From Marinimicrobium sp. C6131 (GTDB lineage: Bacteria > Pseudomonadota > Gammaproteobacteria > Pseudomonadales > Cellvibrionaceae), in the NCBI RefSeq assembly GCF_026153455.1, contig NZ_CP110629.1:434001-498000 (forward strand): a stretch of 64,000 bases of DNA, read 5' to 3'. The translations under genes were made by a program, and so were the position numbers. This document shows positions 1 through 8,344 of the stretch, in pieces (position 1 is the stretch's first letter; each line of letters starts with the position of its first letter). The notes beneath the pieces are model-generated. The model made no database searches, was not told where the DNA came from, and worked only from the letters and a program-made list of their open reading frames with translations.

Positions 1-28
1 CGGAGTGGATAAAATCGAAGTCAGTCAT
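1..28 (-). CDS. kdsD: Probable start of kdsD (arabinose-5-phosphate isomerase), cut by left edge
   Basis: Only nine codons are visible, reading leftward from an ATG at 28 (MTDFDFIHS). The frame is open to the edge. The assignment rests mainly on context: in E. coli and many gammaproteobacteria yrbG is followed on the same strand by kdsD, kdsC and the lpt genes, and this frame starts 72 bp after the yrbG stop. KdsD makes arabinose 5-phosphate for Kdo synthesis. No clear ribosome site is seen, so both the start and the identity are tentative. Confidence 0.35.
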
Positions 29-100
29 GGACGGTGCAAGTACTCGGCGTCGTAAAGCGCCCCATTATACGGCCTTGGGCCGGGGATGACGAATGCCGGC

Positions 101-1087
101 TTAGAGCGTGTTGAGCAACCACAGGTAATAGCCGATATAGGTCCCCAGCAACACGGTGCCGATCAGTCGTCCCAGGTGTCCCCGAGCCTCGCCCGGACCC
201 GTATGGGCATTGCGGCGCATCCGGTAATCCACGCCGATCGCGATGGCGAGAGCCAGCGTCATCGCCGCCATGGCCAGATAGTCCCGGTGAAAGACCAACC
301 GGTCCATGACCGGCTCCTGAATCAGGCCGGGTAGGGCCATAACCGCCAGCAGGTTGAACAGGTTGGAACCGATGATGTTGCCCAGAGCCATATCCTGGTG
401 GCCCTTGAGGGCGCTGCCGACGGACGCGGCCAGTTCGGGAAGGCTGGTGCCCACCGCAACGACCGTCAGGCCCACGACCAGCGGGGAGACGCCGGCGGCC
501 AGCGCCAGATTCCGTGCGCCCCACACCAGAAGTTCGGCGCTGATCACCAGGGTGACGAGTCCGATCAGGAACCAGAGCGCAGCGGCCACAGGAGTGCACT
601 CGGGAATGTCGCTGTCCACCTCTTCCGGGTGGGCGCGCCGGGTCAGTGCGAGGGCCGCCAGAACGACTACCAGTGCCGCTACCAGCAGGAGGCCTTCGAG
701 GCGGGTCAGTTGACCGTCGTACAGTGTGAAGCCGGCCAGCAGGGTGGTGAGCAACAGCGCCGGCAGCTCCCGGGTGAGCAGGTGAGGCTGAATGGGCAGG
801 GCGACCAGCAGGGCCGTGATGGCCAGAACCAGTCCCATATTGGCGAGATTGGAGCCCAGAGCATTGCCCACGGCCAGCTCTCCCGCATCGCGCACAGAGG
901 CGCTGAGGGAAACCATGATTTCCGGGGCGGAGGTGCCGAAGGCGACAATCGTCAGGCCGATCACCAGTTTTGAAACGCCCAGGCGATGGGCGAGGGCGGC
1001 GCTACCCTCAACAAAGCGATCGGCGCTCCAGATCAGGCCGGCGAAGCCGGCCAGCAGGGCGATGATGGACCAACCCCAAGGCGTCAT
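101..1087 (-). CDS. yrbG: Calcium/sodium antiporter, YrbG family
   Basis: Inner-membrane cation exchanger of 328 residues with about ten hydrophobic segments. It shows the two inverted alpha repeats of the CaCA family: GTSAPE at 51-56 followed by GNALGSN at 74-80, and GTSLPE at 213-218 followed by GNIIGSN at 235-241. The short acidic loop around 155-163 separates the two halves. Length matches YrbG-type proteins (about 325). It reads away from mlaC, the same divergent arrangement seen at the E. coli yrbG/mla junction. Known relatives bind Ca2+ and Na+, but the physiological role of bacterial YrbG is not settled. Confidence 0.9.
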   Translation of the reverse strand: MTPWGWSIIALLAGFAGLIWSADRFVEGSAALAHRLGVSKLVIGLTIVAFGTSAPEIMVSLSASVRDAGELAVGNALGSNLANMGLVLAITALLVALPIQPHLLTRELPALLLTTLLAGFTLYDGQLTRLEGLLLVAALVVVLAALALTRRAHPEEVDSDIPECTPVAAALWFLIGLVTLVISAELLVWGARNLALAAGVSPLVVGLTVVAVGTSLPELAASVGSALKGHQDMALGNIIGSNLFNLLAVMALPGLIQEPVMDRLVFHRDYLAMAAMTLALAIAIGVDYRMRRNAHTGPGEARGHLGRLIGTVLLGTYIGYYLWLLNTL

Positions 1088-1277
1088 TGGCGAATCTCGT
1101 CGTCTGCAGTCGTGGTGTTTGAGGGGAACACTAACATTCTTTTACGGTCAGAGCGTAGGTCGAGAGGCCGAGTCAATGTTATGATGTAGCCTTTTAATGG
1201 CCCAGCCTGAGCATTGACCGGGCGCCCGGGCTGGATGGCCCATTATCCGGAAGCTGGAATCTGTAAGGAACCCACAT

Positions 1278-1919
1278 ATGACCCAACCCGATATTGCAAA
1301 GATCTCGTTCCGATCGGTCGTAGCCCTGATGGCCGGTTGCCTTATGGCGGCAAACCTCTGGGCGGCAGAACCGGTGAATCCCAAGCAGGAGACGCCGCAC
1401 GAATTGATTGAGGAGGTGACCGAAGTCCTGTTCGATGTGGTTCAGGAGTACAACGGTGGCAGTGAGAATGCCGAGCGCTATTACGATGAAATCCAGGGTA
1501 TTCTGGAGCCGGTGGTGGATTTCGAATTCATTGCCAAGGCGGTCATGGGGTCGCATCGCTCTGAGGCCAGTGACGAGCAGGTGGATACGTTCGTTCAGGT
1601 CTTCAAGCGTGGGCTGGTTACCACGTACGCCAAGGGAATTGCCAACTATGTGGACAGTGAGATCAGCATTCGTCCGCCGTCCGAGGATATCGAAGGCAAG
1701 CGCCGGGTCAGTGTCGATCAGGAGGTGAAGCACGAAGGCTCCACCTACCGTCTGTCGTATACCATGGCGAAGAACCGCTCGGGCGAGTGGAAACTGATCA
1801 ACCTGGTGCTGGATGGCGTGAATCTCGGTCGCTCGTTCCGCAGCCAGTTCGGTCAGGCCGCCAAGAAGTATGATGGTGACCTGGACAAGGTCATCGACAA
1901 TTGGCTGGATGAGATGTAA
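1278..1919 (+). CDS. mlaC: MlaC-type periplasmic phospholipid-binding protein
   Basis: 213 residues beginning with a signal peptide (hydrophobic 12-28, probable cleavage near A29/A30), followed by an MlaC/Ttg2D domain. MlaC shuttles phospholipid across the periplasm between the outer-membrane MlaA complex and the inner-membrane MlaFEDB transporter. An AAGGA ribosome site sits 8 bp before the ATG at 1278. The usual neighbours mlaF, mlaE and mlaD should lie immediately upstream and mlaB downstream, but only 190 bp separate it from yrbG and 159 bp from ibaG. It is therefore an orphan in this locus. The transporter may be elsewhere in the genome, or this protein may serve another MCE system. Confidence 0.88.
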   Translation: MTQPDIAKISFRSVVALMAGCLMAANLWAAEPVNPKQETPHELIEEVTEVLFDVVQEYNGGSENAERYYDEIQGILEPVVDFEFIAKAVMGSHRSEASDEQVDTFVQVFKRGLVTTYAKGIANYVDSEISIRPPSEDIEGKRRVSVDQEVKHEGSTYRLSYTMAKNRSGEWKLINLVLDGVNLGRSFRSQFGQAAKKYDGDLDKVIDNWLDEM

Positions 1920-2078
1920 TCGCCGGTTTGGCCCCCATTCCTGTGCCGTCGCCTCCCGGGCGGCGGCATTGTCGTTTCTGGGGCAGGCGGACGGCTTTCG
2001 GGATGCGGCGGGCGGCGCATTCAGGTAAGATTCCGCTTTGGCCCATAAATCTCTGGCCCGTAACACTCTGGATAGTCT

Positions 2079-2318
2079 ATGCAACCCGAACAAATCAAAG
2101 CGCTGGTAGAAGCCAAGGTTCCCGACAGCACCGTACAGGTGGGAATTGATGGCAGTCATATCAATCTCGTCGTCGTCAGCCCGGCCTTCGAAGGCATGAC
2201 GCCGGTCAAGAAACAGCAACTGGTGTACTCGGCGCTGACGGACAGCATTGCGCAGGGCACCATTCACGCGGTGCACATGAAAACCTTCACGCCGGAACAG
2301 TGGCAGCAACAGCAGTAA
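2079..2318 (+). CDS. ibaG: BolA family protein IbaG
   Basis: 79-residue BolA-fold protein beginning MQPEQIKALV, with the class II KH-like core and the conserved C-terminal HAVHMKTFTPEQW segment holding the histidine that helps ligate an Fe-S cluster with monothiol glutaredoxins. IbaG (YrbA) is linked to acid response and iron-sulfur handling. It sits immediately before murA, 37 bp apart, as in E. coli and Pseudomonas. In that usual order mlaB lies just upstream, but here it is absent. Confidence 0.9.
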   Translation: MQPEQIKALVEAKVPDSTVQVGIDGSHINLVVVSPAFEGMTPVKKQQLVYSALTDSIAQGTIHAVHMKTFTPEQWQQQQ

Positions 2319-2355
2319 GTGCATCGCGATGGCGGTGACCGACAAGTGATTCTCT

Positions 2356-3618
2356 ATGGATAAATTGCAAATTCAAAGCGGGCCGCCACTCAACGGCGAG
2401 ATTCGGATTTCTGGTTCGAAAAACTCGGCGCTGCCGATTCTGGCGGCAACGCTGCTGGCCGACGGTCCGGTGCATGTGTGCAACATGCCGCACCTGAATG
2501 ACATTACCACCATGCTGGCCCTGCTTCGCTGCATGGGGGTGGGCGTCACGATCGACGAGAAGATGTGCGTCGAAGTCGACCCCACCAGTATCAGCGATCT
2601 CACCGCACCCTACGAGCTGGTCAAGACGATGCGTGCCTCGATCCTGGTGTTGGGACCGTTGTTGGCGCGCTTCGGAGAGGCCAACGTATCCTTCCCCGGT
2701 GGCTGTGCCATTGGCAGCCGCCCGGTGGATATCCACCTGCGTGGCCTCGAGGCTATGGGGGCGGAAATTGATGTGGACGAAGGGTATATCCGGGCCCGCA
2801 GCAAGGGGCGCCTGAAAGGGGCGCATATCCTGATGGATACGGTGACCGTTGGCGGCACCGAAAACCTGCTGATGGCCGCCGTGTTGGCCGAGGGTACCAC
2901 GGTGCTGGAAAATGCCGCCCGGGAGCCCGAAGTGGTGGATCTGGCGTATTGCCTGGAAGCCATGGGCGCCCGGATCGAGGGTATCGGGACCCAGACGCTC
3001 ACCGTTCACGGCGTCGAGCGTCTGCATTCGTGCACCTACAGCGTGATGCCGGACCGGATTGAAACCGGCACCTATCTGGTGGCGGCGGCGGCGACCCGCG
3101 GCCGGGTGCGCCTGAAGGACACGCGGGCCGACATTCTCGAAGCGGTACTGCTCAAGCTCGAAGAGGCGGGGGCGGAAATCACCATCGGCGATACCTGGAT
3201 CGAGCTGGATATGAAAGGGAAGCGGCCGCGGGGCGTAAGCTTGCGTACCGCTCCCTATCCGGCCTTTCCCACGGATATGCAGGCCCAGTTTACCGCCATG
3301 AACGCGGTGGCCGAAGGCTCCAGCTCCGTGACCGAGACCATTTTTGAGAACCGCCTGATCCAGGTCCATGAGCTGAACCGGATGGGCGCGAAGATTACCC
3401 TCGAGGGCAACACCGCCCTGATTCAGGGGGTGGACAGACTCAAGGGGGCTCCCGTGATGGCCACGGACTTGCGCGCATCGGCGAGCCTGGTCATCGCCGG
3501 CTTGGTGGCGGACGGCACCACACTGGTGGACCGCATTTACCATATTGACCGCGGTTACGAGTGTATTGAAGAAAAACTGCAAATGCTGGGCGCGAACATT
3601 CGCCGGGTTCCGAACTGA
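2356..3618 (+). CDS. murA: UDP-N-acetylglucosamine 1-carboxyvinyltransferase
   Basis: 420 residues, the usual MurA length. The enzyme transfers enolpyruvate from PEP to UDP-GlcNAc, the first committed step of peptidoglycan synthesis in the cytoplasm. The SKNS motif near residues 21-24 carries the catalytic Lys/Asn pair. The active-site loop PGGCAIG has the cysteine (C117) that reacts with PEP and is the target of fosfomycin, so the enzyme should be sensitive in principle. RPVDIH follows. It continues the ibaG-murA-hisG-hisD cluster. Confidence 0.97.
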   Translation: MDKLQIQSGPPLNGEIRISGSKNSALPILAATLLADGPVHVCNMPHLNDITTMLALLRCMGVGVTIDEKMCVEVDPTSISDLTAPYELVKTMRASILVLGPLLARFGEANVSFPGGCAIGSRPVDIHLRGLEAMGAEIDVDEGYIRARSKGRLKGAHILMDTVTVGGTENLLMAAVLAEGTTVLENAAREPEVVDLAYCLEAMGARIEGIGTQTLTVHGVERLHSCTYSVMPDRIETGTYLVAAAATRGRVRLKDTRADILEAVLLKLEEAGAEITIGDTWIELDMKGKRPRGVSLRTAPYPAFPTDMQAQFTAMNAVAEGSSSVTETIFENRLIQVHELNRMGAKITLEGNTALIQGVDRLKGAPVMATDLRASASLVIAGLVADGTTLVDRIYHIDRGYECIEEKLQMLGANIRRVPN

Positions 3619-3693
3619 CGGACCGAGTGTTGAGGCCGGTGCGTTCCGCTTGTCCGACGCCCGGCCGCGTCCCCTGACTCCCAGATGAGACCC

Positions 3694-4338
3694 ATGACCC
3701 AGACATTGACCATCGCCCTGACCAAGGGCCGTATTCTGAAAGAGACTCTGCCCCTGTTGGCCGCCGCCGGTATCGAACCGGCGGAAGATATCGACAAAAG
3801 CCGCAAGCTGGTGTTTGAGACCAGCCGTCCCGATGTGCGCCTGTTGGTACTGCGCGGTGCCGACGTGCCCACCTATGTGCAGTTCGGCGCAGCCGATATG
3901 GGGATTTCCGGCAAAGACACCCTGATGGAAAATGGGGCCGATGGGCTGTACGAGCCTTTGGACCTGGATATTGCCCGATGCCGACTCATGACCGCGGCAA
4001 TCAAGGGCGCGCCGCCTCGGCAGGGGCGTTTGCGGGTGGCCACCAAGTATGTGAATGTCGCCAAACAGTACTATGCCAGTTGCGGCCGACAGACCGACAT
4101 CATCAAGCTGTACGGCGCGATGGAACTGGCGCCGATCATGCATCTGGCGGATGAAATCGTGGATATTGTCGATACCGGCAATACGCTGCGTGCCAATGGC
4201 CTGGAGCCCCGGGAGCATATCGCCGATATCAGCTCCCGACTGATCGTAAACAAGGCGTCCATGAAGATGAAACACGTGCTGATTCAATCCGTGATCGATG
4301 CCATTGGCGAGGCTGTCGACGCGAAACGTCCGGCCTGA
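3694..4338 (+). CDS. hisG: ATP phosphoribosyltransferase catalytic subunit, short form
   Basis: First enzyme of histidine synthesis, condensing ATP with PRPP. At 214 residues it is the short form, which lacks the C-terminal regulatory domain and needs HisZ for activity and feedback inhibition; hisZ is not in this window and in related genomes lies elsewhere. The body shows TKGRIL near the N-terminus, the GAADMGISGKD loop and the PRPP-binding stretch DIVDTGNTLRANGL. An in-frame ATG at 3685 would add three residues; 3694 was preferred because it matches family N-termini, although neither start has a strong ribosome site. Confidence 0.95.
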   Translation: MTQTLTIALTKGRILKETLPLLAAAGIEPAEDIDKSRKLVFETSRPDVRLLVLRGADVPTYVQFGAADMGISGKDTLMENGADGLYEPLDLDIARCRLMTAAIKGAPPRQGRLRVATKYVNVAKQYYASCGRQTDIIKLYGAMELAPIMHLADEIVDIVDTGNTLRANGLEPREHIADISSRLIVNKASMKMKHVLIQSVIDAIGEAVDAKRPA

Positions 4339-4374
4339 TTGATTGACCTTTGCTGTAATTGACGAGATTTCCCC

Positions 4375-5688
4375 ATGACTGAGAAGCCACCTCTGATTGC
4401 TCGCCTGGATGCCGCCGCGCCGGATTTCAGTACGCGACTCGATGCCCTGCTGGCCTGGGATAGTGTGTCCGATGCCGGGGTTGCCGAGGTGGTGGATGAG
4501 ATTCTACGCGCGGTCAAGGCACGCGGAGATGCGGCGGTTGTTGAGTACACCAACCGTCTGGATCGCCGCGATGTCAGCGCCATGGCGGACCTGGTTGTGC
4601 CTGAGGCCAAGTTGCATGAGGCGCTTGCCGGCCTGCCCTCCGAGCAGCGTCAGGCTCTGGAGGTGGCGGCGGATCGTATCCGGCGTTACCACGAACATCA
4701 GCGTCAGCCCTCCTGGGACTATACCGAGGAGGACGGCACCCGGCTGGGACAGAAGGTGACACCCATGGCGCGGGTTGGGCTCTATGTGCCCGGAGGCAAA
4801 GCGTCCTATCCGTCGTCGGTGTTGATGAACGCGATTCCGGCCAAGGTTGCCGGTGTGGCGGAGCTGGTCATGGTCGTGCCGGCACCAGAGGGTGAATTGA
4901 ATGCCATGGTGCTCGCGGCGGCGTCGGTAGCCGGCGTGGACAAAGTGGTGACGGTGGGCGGTGCCCAGGCCGTGGCGGCGCTGGCGTACGGGACCGAGAG
5001 CCTGCCGAAAGTGGACAAAATTGTCGGTCCGGGGAACATTTACGTGGCGACCGCCAAGCGCGCCGTGTTCGGGTTGGTGGACATCGACATGATTGCCGGT
5101 CCTTCGGAGATTCTGGTGATCTGCGATGGCCAGACGGATCCCGACTGGATTGCGATGGACCTGTTCAGCCAGGCTGAACACGACGAGCAGGCGCAGTCCA
5201 TTCTGATCAGCCCCGATGCGGCGTTTCTCGATCGGGTCGAAGCGGCCATGGAACGCCTGCTGCCCAGCCTGAGTCGGGAGGCGATTGCCCGGACCTCGCT
5301 GGCCAATCGTGGCGCGCTGGTTCGGGTGTCGGATATGGATCAGGCGCTGGCCGTGAGCAACCGGATCGCGCCGGAGCACCTGGAGTTATCCGTGGCCGAC
5401 CCCGATGCCCTGTTGCCCAAGGTTGAGCATGCCGGGGCGATTTTCATGGGCCGCTATACCCCCGAGGCGCTGGGAGACTATTGCGCGGGGCCGAATCATG
5501 TTCTGCCGACTTCGGGCACGGCGCGGTTTTCCTCACCCTTGGGAGTGTATGATTTCCAGAAGCGCAGCTCGATTATCCACTGCTCGGCGGAAGGCGCCTC
5601 GGAGTTGGCCAAAACCGCTTCTGTACTGGCCCGTGGTGAAGCGCTTGAGGCGCACGCGCGCTCCGCGGAGTATCGCATCAAGGTGTAA
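4375..5688 (+). CDS. hisD: Histidinol dehydrogenase
   Basis: 437 residues, the normal length. It oxidises L-histidinol to histidine in two NAD-dependent steps, with a zinc ion in the active site. Visible features are the nucleotide-binding GLYVPGGKA segment near 140, the GPGNIYV and GPSEI segments, the zinc-ligand motif SQAEHDEQ with Q266 and H269, and the RIAPEHLEL catalytic Glu-His pair. It follows hisG by 36 bp and ends the cluster at a strong terminator. In E. coli hisG and hisD are in the his operon; their position after murA is typical of Pseudomonas-like genomes. Confidence 0.97.
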   Translation: MTEKPPLIARLDAAAPDFSTRLDALLAWDSVSDAGVAEVVDEILRAVKARGDAAVVEYTNRLDRRDVSAMADLVVPEAKLHEALAGLPSEQRQALEVAADRIRRYHEHQRQPSWDYTEEDGTRLGQKVTPMARVGLYVPGGKASYPSSVLMNAIPAKVAGVAELVMVVPAPEGELNAMVLAAASVAGVDKVVTVGGAQAVAALAYGTESLPKVDKIVGPGNIYVATAKRAVFGLVDIDMIAGPSEILVICDGQTDPDWIAMDLFSQAEHDEQAQSILISPDAAFLDRVEAAMERLLPSLSREAIARTSLANRGALVRVSDMDQALAVSNRIAPEHLELSVADPDALLPKVEHAGAIFMGRYTPEALGDYCAGPNHVLPTSGTARFSSPLGVYDFQKRSSIIHCSAEGASELAKTASVLARGEALEAHARSAEYRIKV

Positions 5689-5699
5689 CGGTTCTTTTG

Positions 5700-5738
5700 A
5701 AAAAGGCCGACACCCGGTACCGGGCGTCGGCCTTTTTT
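5700..5738. terminator. Bidirectional intrinsic terminator between hisD and degS
   Basis: A 12-bp perfect stem (AAAAAGGCCGAC paired with GTCGGCCTTTTT) surrounds a loop that is itself a CCCGGTACCGGG palindrome. It ends in a T-run on the plus strand and, read on the other strand, also in a T-run. It therefore can serve both convergent genes, hisD and degS. Confidence 0.9.
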
Positions 5739-5772
5739 CTGTTTGGTGGGTGGCTTATTGTGGTTCAGCCGC

Positions 5773-6891
5773 TCAGGTGCTGGCTGGCAAGGGTCGTTCT
5801 CCGATGGTGGTCTCCAGCTCAATCGGCTCTCCGTTGCGCAGTATCCTCAGGGTCACCTCGCTGCCTGGCGCGGTGGCGGCAATCTGATTCATTCCACGCC
5901 GACCATTGCCGACGGATTCATCGTCGATGTGGGTGAGAATATCTCCCGGGGTGAGTCCGGCCCGCTCTGCCGGGCTACCGCTGTACACAGCGGTCACTAC
6001 AACGCCCTGGGTCGAGTTCATGGCGAGCGCACTCGCCTGATCCTGGCTGAGGGGGCGAACTTCCAGGCCGAGCCAGCCCCGGACCACCCGTCCGTGTTCA
6101 ATGATCTGGCGCAAAGCCCGCATGGCCGAGTCCGCCGGAATGGCGAAGCTGACCCCCACCGACGTGTTGCCCTCTCCGAGAATGGCGGTGTTGATGCCCA
6201 GTAGTTGCCCATGGATGTCCACCAGTGCTCCGCCGGAGTTGCCGACGTTGACCGCGGCATCGGTCTGCAGGAAGTTTTCATACTCGCTCAAATTCAGATT
6301 GTAGCGGCCGGTGGCGCTCAGGATACCCTGGGTTACGGTTTGTCCTACGCCAAAGGGATTGCCGATCGCCAGGACAATATCGCCGACGCGCGCCTGGGTG
6401 GGTTCCGGTACGTCGATGACTCTCAGATCGTCGAGATCTATTTTCAGTACGGCCAGGTCGCTTTCCGGGTCGGTGCCGACCAGGCGGGCACGGGTTTCCC
6501 GACCATCGTAGAGCAATACCAGAATCTCGTCGGCATCGTTGATGACATGCTCGTTGGTCAGCAGGTAACCGCGTGAGTCCACAATGACGCCGGAGCCCAA
6601 CGCCGACTGCATCCTTTCCTGCTGTGGGCGGTCCCGAAAAAACCGGCGATAGAAAGGGTGATCGGCCAGCGGGTGGCGCCGTTGCTCCTGAACTTTGCGC
6701 GTGTAGATGCTGACCACGGCCGGCGCAGCCCGGTCGACGGCGTCTGCGTAGGACGTTGTGGCCGGACGAACCGGATCGGGCGTGCCGTTCGGGGTTCGCA
6801 GTTCGGGGAAGGCGAGCAGTGTTAACAGAGCAATGAGCAGTCCGGTGGCGACGGGCCAGCCGAGTGACTGAAGCAGACCTCGTGCGCTCAT
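5773..6891 (-). CDS. degS: Membrane-anchored serine protease, DegS/AlgW type
   Basis: 372 residues. An N-terminal membrane anchor (about 12-29) is followed by a trypsin-like S1C protease domain and a single PDZ domain (about 268-360). The triad is visible as H115 in TNEHVIN, D145 in ESDLAVLK and S219 in GNSGGAL. A single PDZ plus an anchor rather than a signal peptide marks it as DegS/AlgW, not DegP/DegQ. Known relatives sense misfolded outer-membrane proteins through the PDZ domain and cut the anti-sigma factor RseA/MucA. It lies downstream of zapG on the same strand, as in E. coli, but degQ is missing. Confidence 0.93.
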   Translation of the reverse strand: MSARGLLQSLGWPVATGLLIALLTLLAFPELRTPNGTPDPVRPATTSYADAVDRAAPAVVSIYTRKVQEQRRHPLADHPFYRRFFRDRPQQERMQSALGSGVIVDSRGYLLTNEHVINDADEILVLLYDGRETRARLVGTDPESDLAVLKIDLDDLRVIDVPEPTQARVGDIVLAIGNPFGVGQTVTQGILSATGRYNLNLSEYENFLQTDAAVNVGNSGGALVDIHGQLLGINTAILGEGNTSVGVSFAIPADSAMRALRQIIEHGRVVRGWLGLEVRPLSQDQASALAMNSTQGVVVTAVYSGSPAERAGLTPGDILTHIDDESVGNGRRGMNQIAATAPGSEVTLRILRNGEPIELETTIGERPLPAST

Positions 6892-6977
6892 CTACAATCT
6901 CCGGTGTTGGGTGTTAAAGGACCAGCGGGCCAACAAGGCCCGCTGGTGGGTGTCCGTCCGGTGTCGTTGACGGAAGA

Positions 6978-7511
6978 TCAGGCGTTTCCCCGATGGGGCT
7001 CCGTCGGGATGTCAGGCTCATCATCCCGGGTTTCATCCGCGTAAGCGTCCGAGGAGCCGTATTGATAGGGCGATTCGTACCCGCCGTCGTCGTGCAAACC
7101 GTACTCTTCGCTGAGCTGGCCCTTGCCATTCTTGGGGGCCCAGTCCCGGGGTGCTTCGATATGCTCTTCGCTCAGGTAGGTTTTTTCCGAGCCCAGCAAC
7201 TGGGTGTTTGCCGAGTCCAGAATCTGCCGGCTCAAGGCCGGGGTGGTCAGTTTGAGCGCACTGTTTGCCAGGTGTTCGTAGACGTCGCGATAGCTCTGAG
7301 TCAGGTTGTTCACCAGCTCAGAGGTCTTGGCAAAGTGCTCGGACACATCCTGCTGGTATCGCTTGAGCTCGTCTTCAGCGCGCACAACCCGCTCTTCGAG
7401 TTCCTTGCTGCGGGAGCCCGAGTCAGTCAGCTTGTAAAGCACCGCGCCCAGGGCGCCACCGCCCAACAGACAGATCAGCGCGGTAATAATCAGGGTGCCG
7501 AATGAAAACAC
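6978..7511 (-). CDS. zapG: YhcB/ZapG (DUF1043) membrane protein
   Basis: 177 residues with one N-terminal membrane segment (about 5-25) and then a coiled coil containing the family signature NLTQSYRDVYEHLA. The acidic, low-complexity tail ends near PDIPTEPHRGNA. I placed the start at GTG 7511, because AGGAGA lies 5 bp upstream and the protein then begins VFSFGTLIIT like its relatives; a longer frame back to 7703 would add 64 unlikely residues. YhcB is linked to envelope growth and cell division. It diverges from the zapE side, the same order as in E. coli. Confidence 0.9.
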   Translation of the reverse strand: MFSFGTLIITALICLLGGGALGAVLYKLTDSGSRSKELEERVVRAEDELKRYQQDVSEHFAKTSELVNNLTQSYRDVYEHLANSALKLTTPALSRQILDSANTQLLGSEKTYLSEEHIEAPRDWAPKNGKGQLSEEYGLHDDGGYESPYQYGSSDAYADETRDDEPDIPTEPHRGNA

Positions 7512-7666
7512 AAATTTCTCCTCTCGGTATGAAGCCGGAATGTGGCCTGCAAAACTGCGGTCGCTCGCGGTATTATACGGCTTTTTATTCGACCCGGGCG
7601 GAATTCCCTTAATCCGTCTCGGGCCTGAACCACCGCCTCGCATTCGTTGCAGGGCAGGCCATTGAG

Positions 7667-8344
7667 GTGATCGTGACAGTATTTTCGCAAACCGAGACCG
7701 CAATTACCATCAACGGGCCGGCGGGTGCGCTCGAAGCCCGCATTCAGGCCGGTGCCGAAACCGGGGCCCTCTCCGGACGGGCGTTGACGGCAATCGTCTG
7801 TCACCCGCATCCGCAGCACGGTGGCACGATGAGTAATAAGGTGGTGACGACGCTGGTGCGAACCTACCGGGACCTGGGGGTGGCGACGGTACGCTTCAAT
7901 TTTCGGGGGGTAGGGGCCAGCGAGGGAACCTTCGACAACGCCGTTGGTGAGGTGGATGACCTGCTTGCCGTGCGTGACTGGCTCGCCAATCAGCGCCCGG
8001 ATGGCGCTCTGCTGCTGGCGGGCTTTTCGTTCGGGTCGGCGGTTGCGGCCGGGGCGGTGTACCGGGCGGAGCCGGTCGAGCACCTGACGCTGATTGCGCC
8101 GCCCGTTGAGCGGTATGCCTATGACCGGGATGGGCGCTTTCCCTGCCCGGTCTGCATTGCTCAGGGGGAGCGGGATGATGTGGTGGTGCCCGAGGGGGTG
8201 ATCCGGTGGAGCGAAACCCAACTGCAATCACCACACGTCTTATTGCGTTATCCGCAGGCCGGTCACTTCTTCCACGGCCAGTTGACCGTGCTCAAGACAG
8301 ATCTGGCGTCCACCATACAGCGGCAGTTGGGTGCCGCATCATGA
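7667..8344 (+). CDS. Alpha/beta hydrolase (COG2945 type)
   Basis: 225 residues with an alpha/beta hydrolase fold. The nucleophile elbow is GFSFGS (S121). The likely acid lies in QGERDD (D170 or D171) and the histidine in AGHFFHG (H200). An oxyanion-type HPHPQHGG segment lies at 46-53, as in the COG2945 group. The start is a GTG at 7667, with another GTG two codons later; both are plausible. The last codon overlaps the zapE start in an ATGA, so the two genes are co-translated. The substrate is unknown, and members of this family have been described only loosely as esterases or peptidases. Confidence 0.85.
   Translation: MIVTVFSQTETAITINGPAGALEARIQAGAETGALSGRALTAIVCHPHPQHGGTMSNKVVTTLVRTYRDLGVATVRFNFRGVGASEGTFDNAVGEVDDLLAVRDWLANQRPDGALLLAGFSFGSAVAAGAVYRAEPVEHLTLIAPPVERYAYDRDGRFPCPVCIAQGERDDVVVPEGVIRWSETQLQSPHVLLRYPQAGHFFHGQLTVLKTDLASTIQRQLGAAS

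Noticed and set aside
1928..2149. Possible remnant of mlaB
   Set aside because: The 73-codon frame shows no STAS-domain motif and overlaps ibaG; the gap itself is too short for an mlaB gene.
2287..4287. A 666-codon minus-strand frame
   Set aside because: It covers the antisense of murA and hisG and is rich in His, Gln and Arg, typical of shadow frames.
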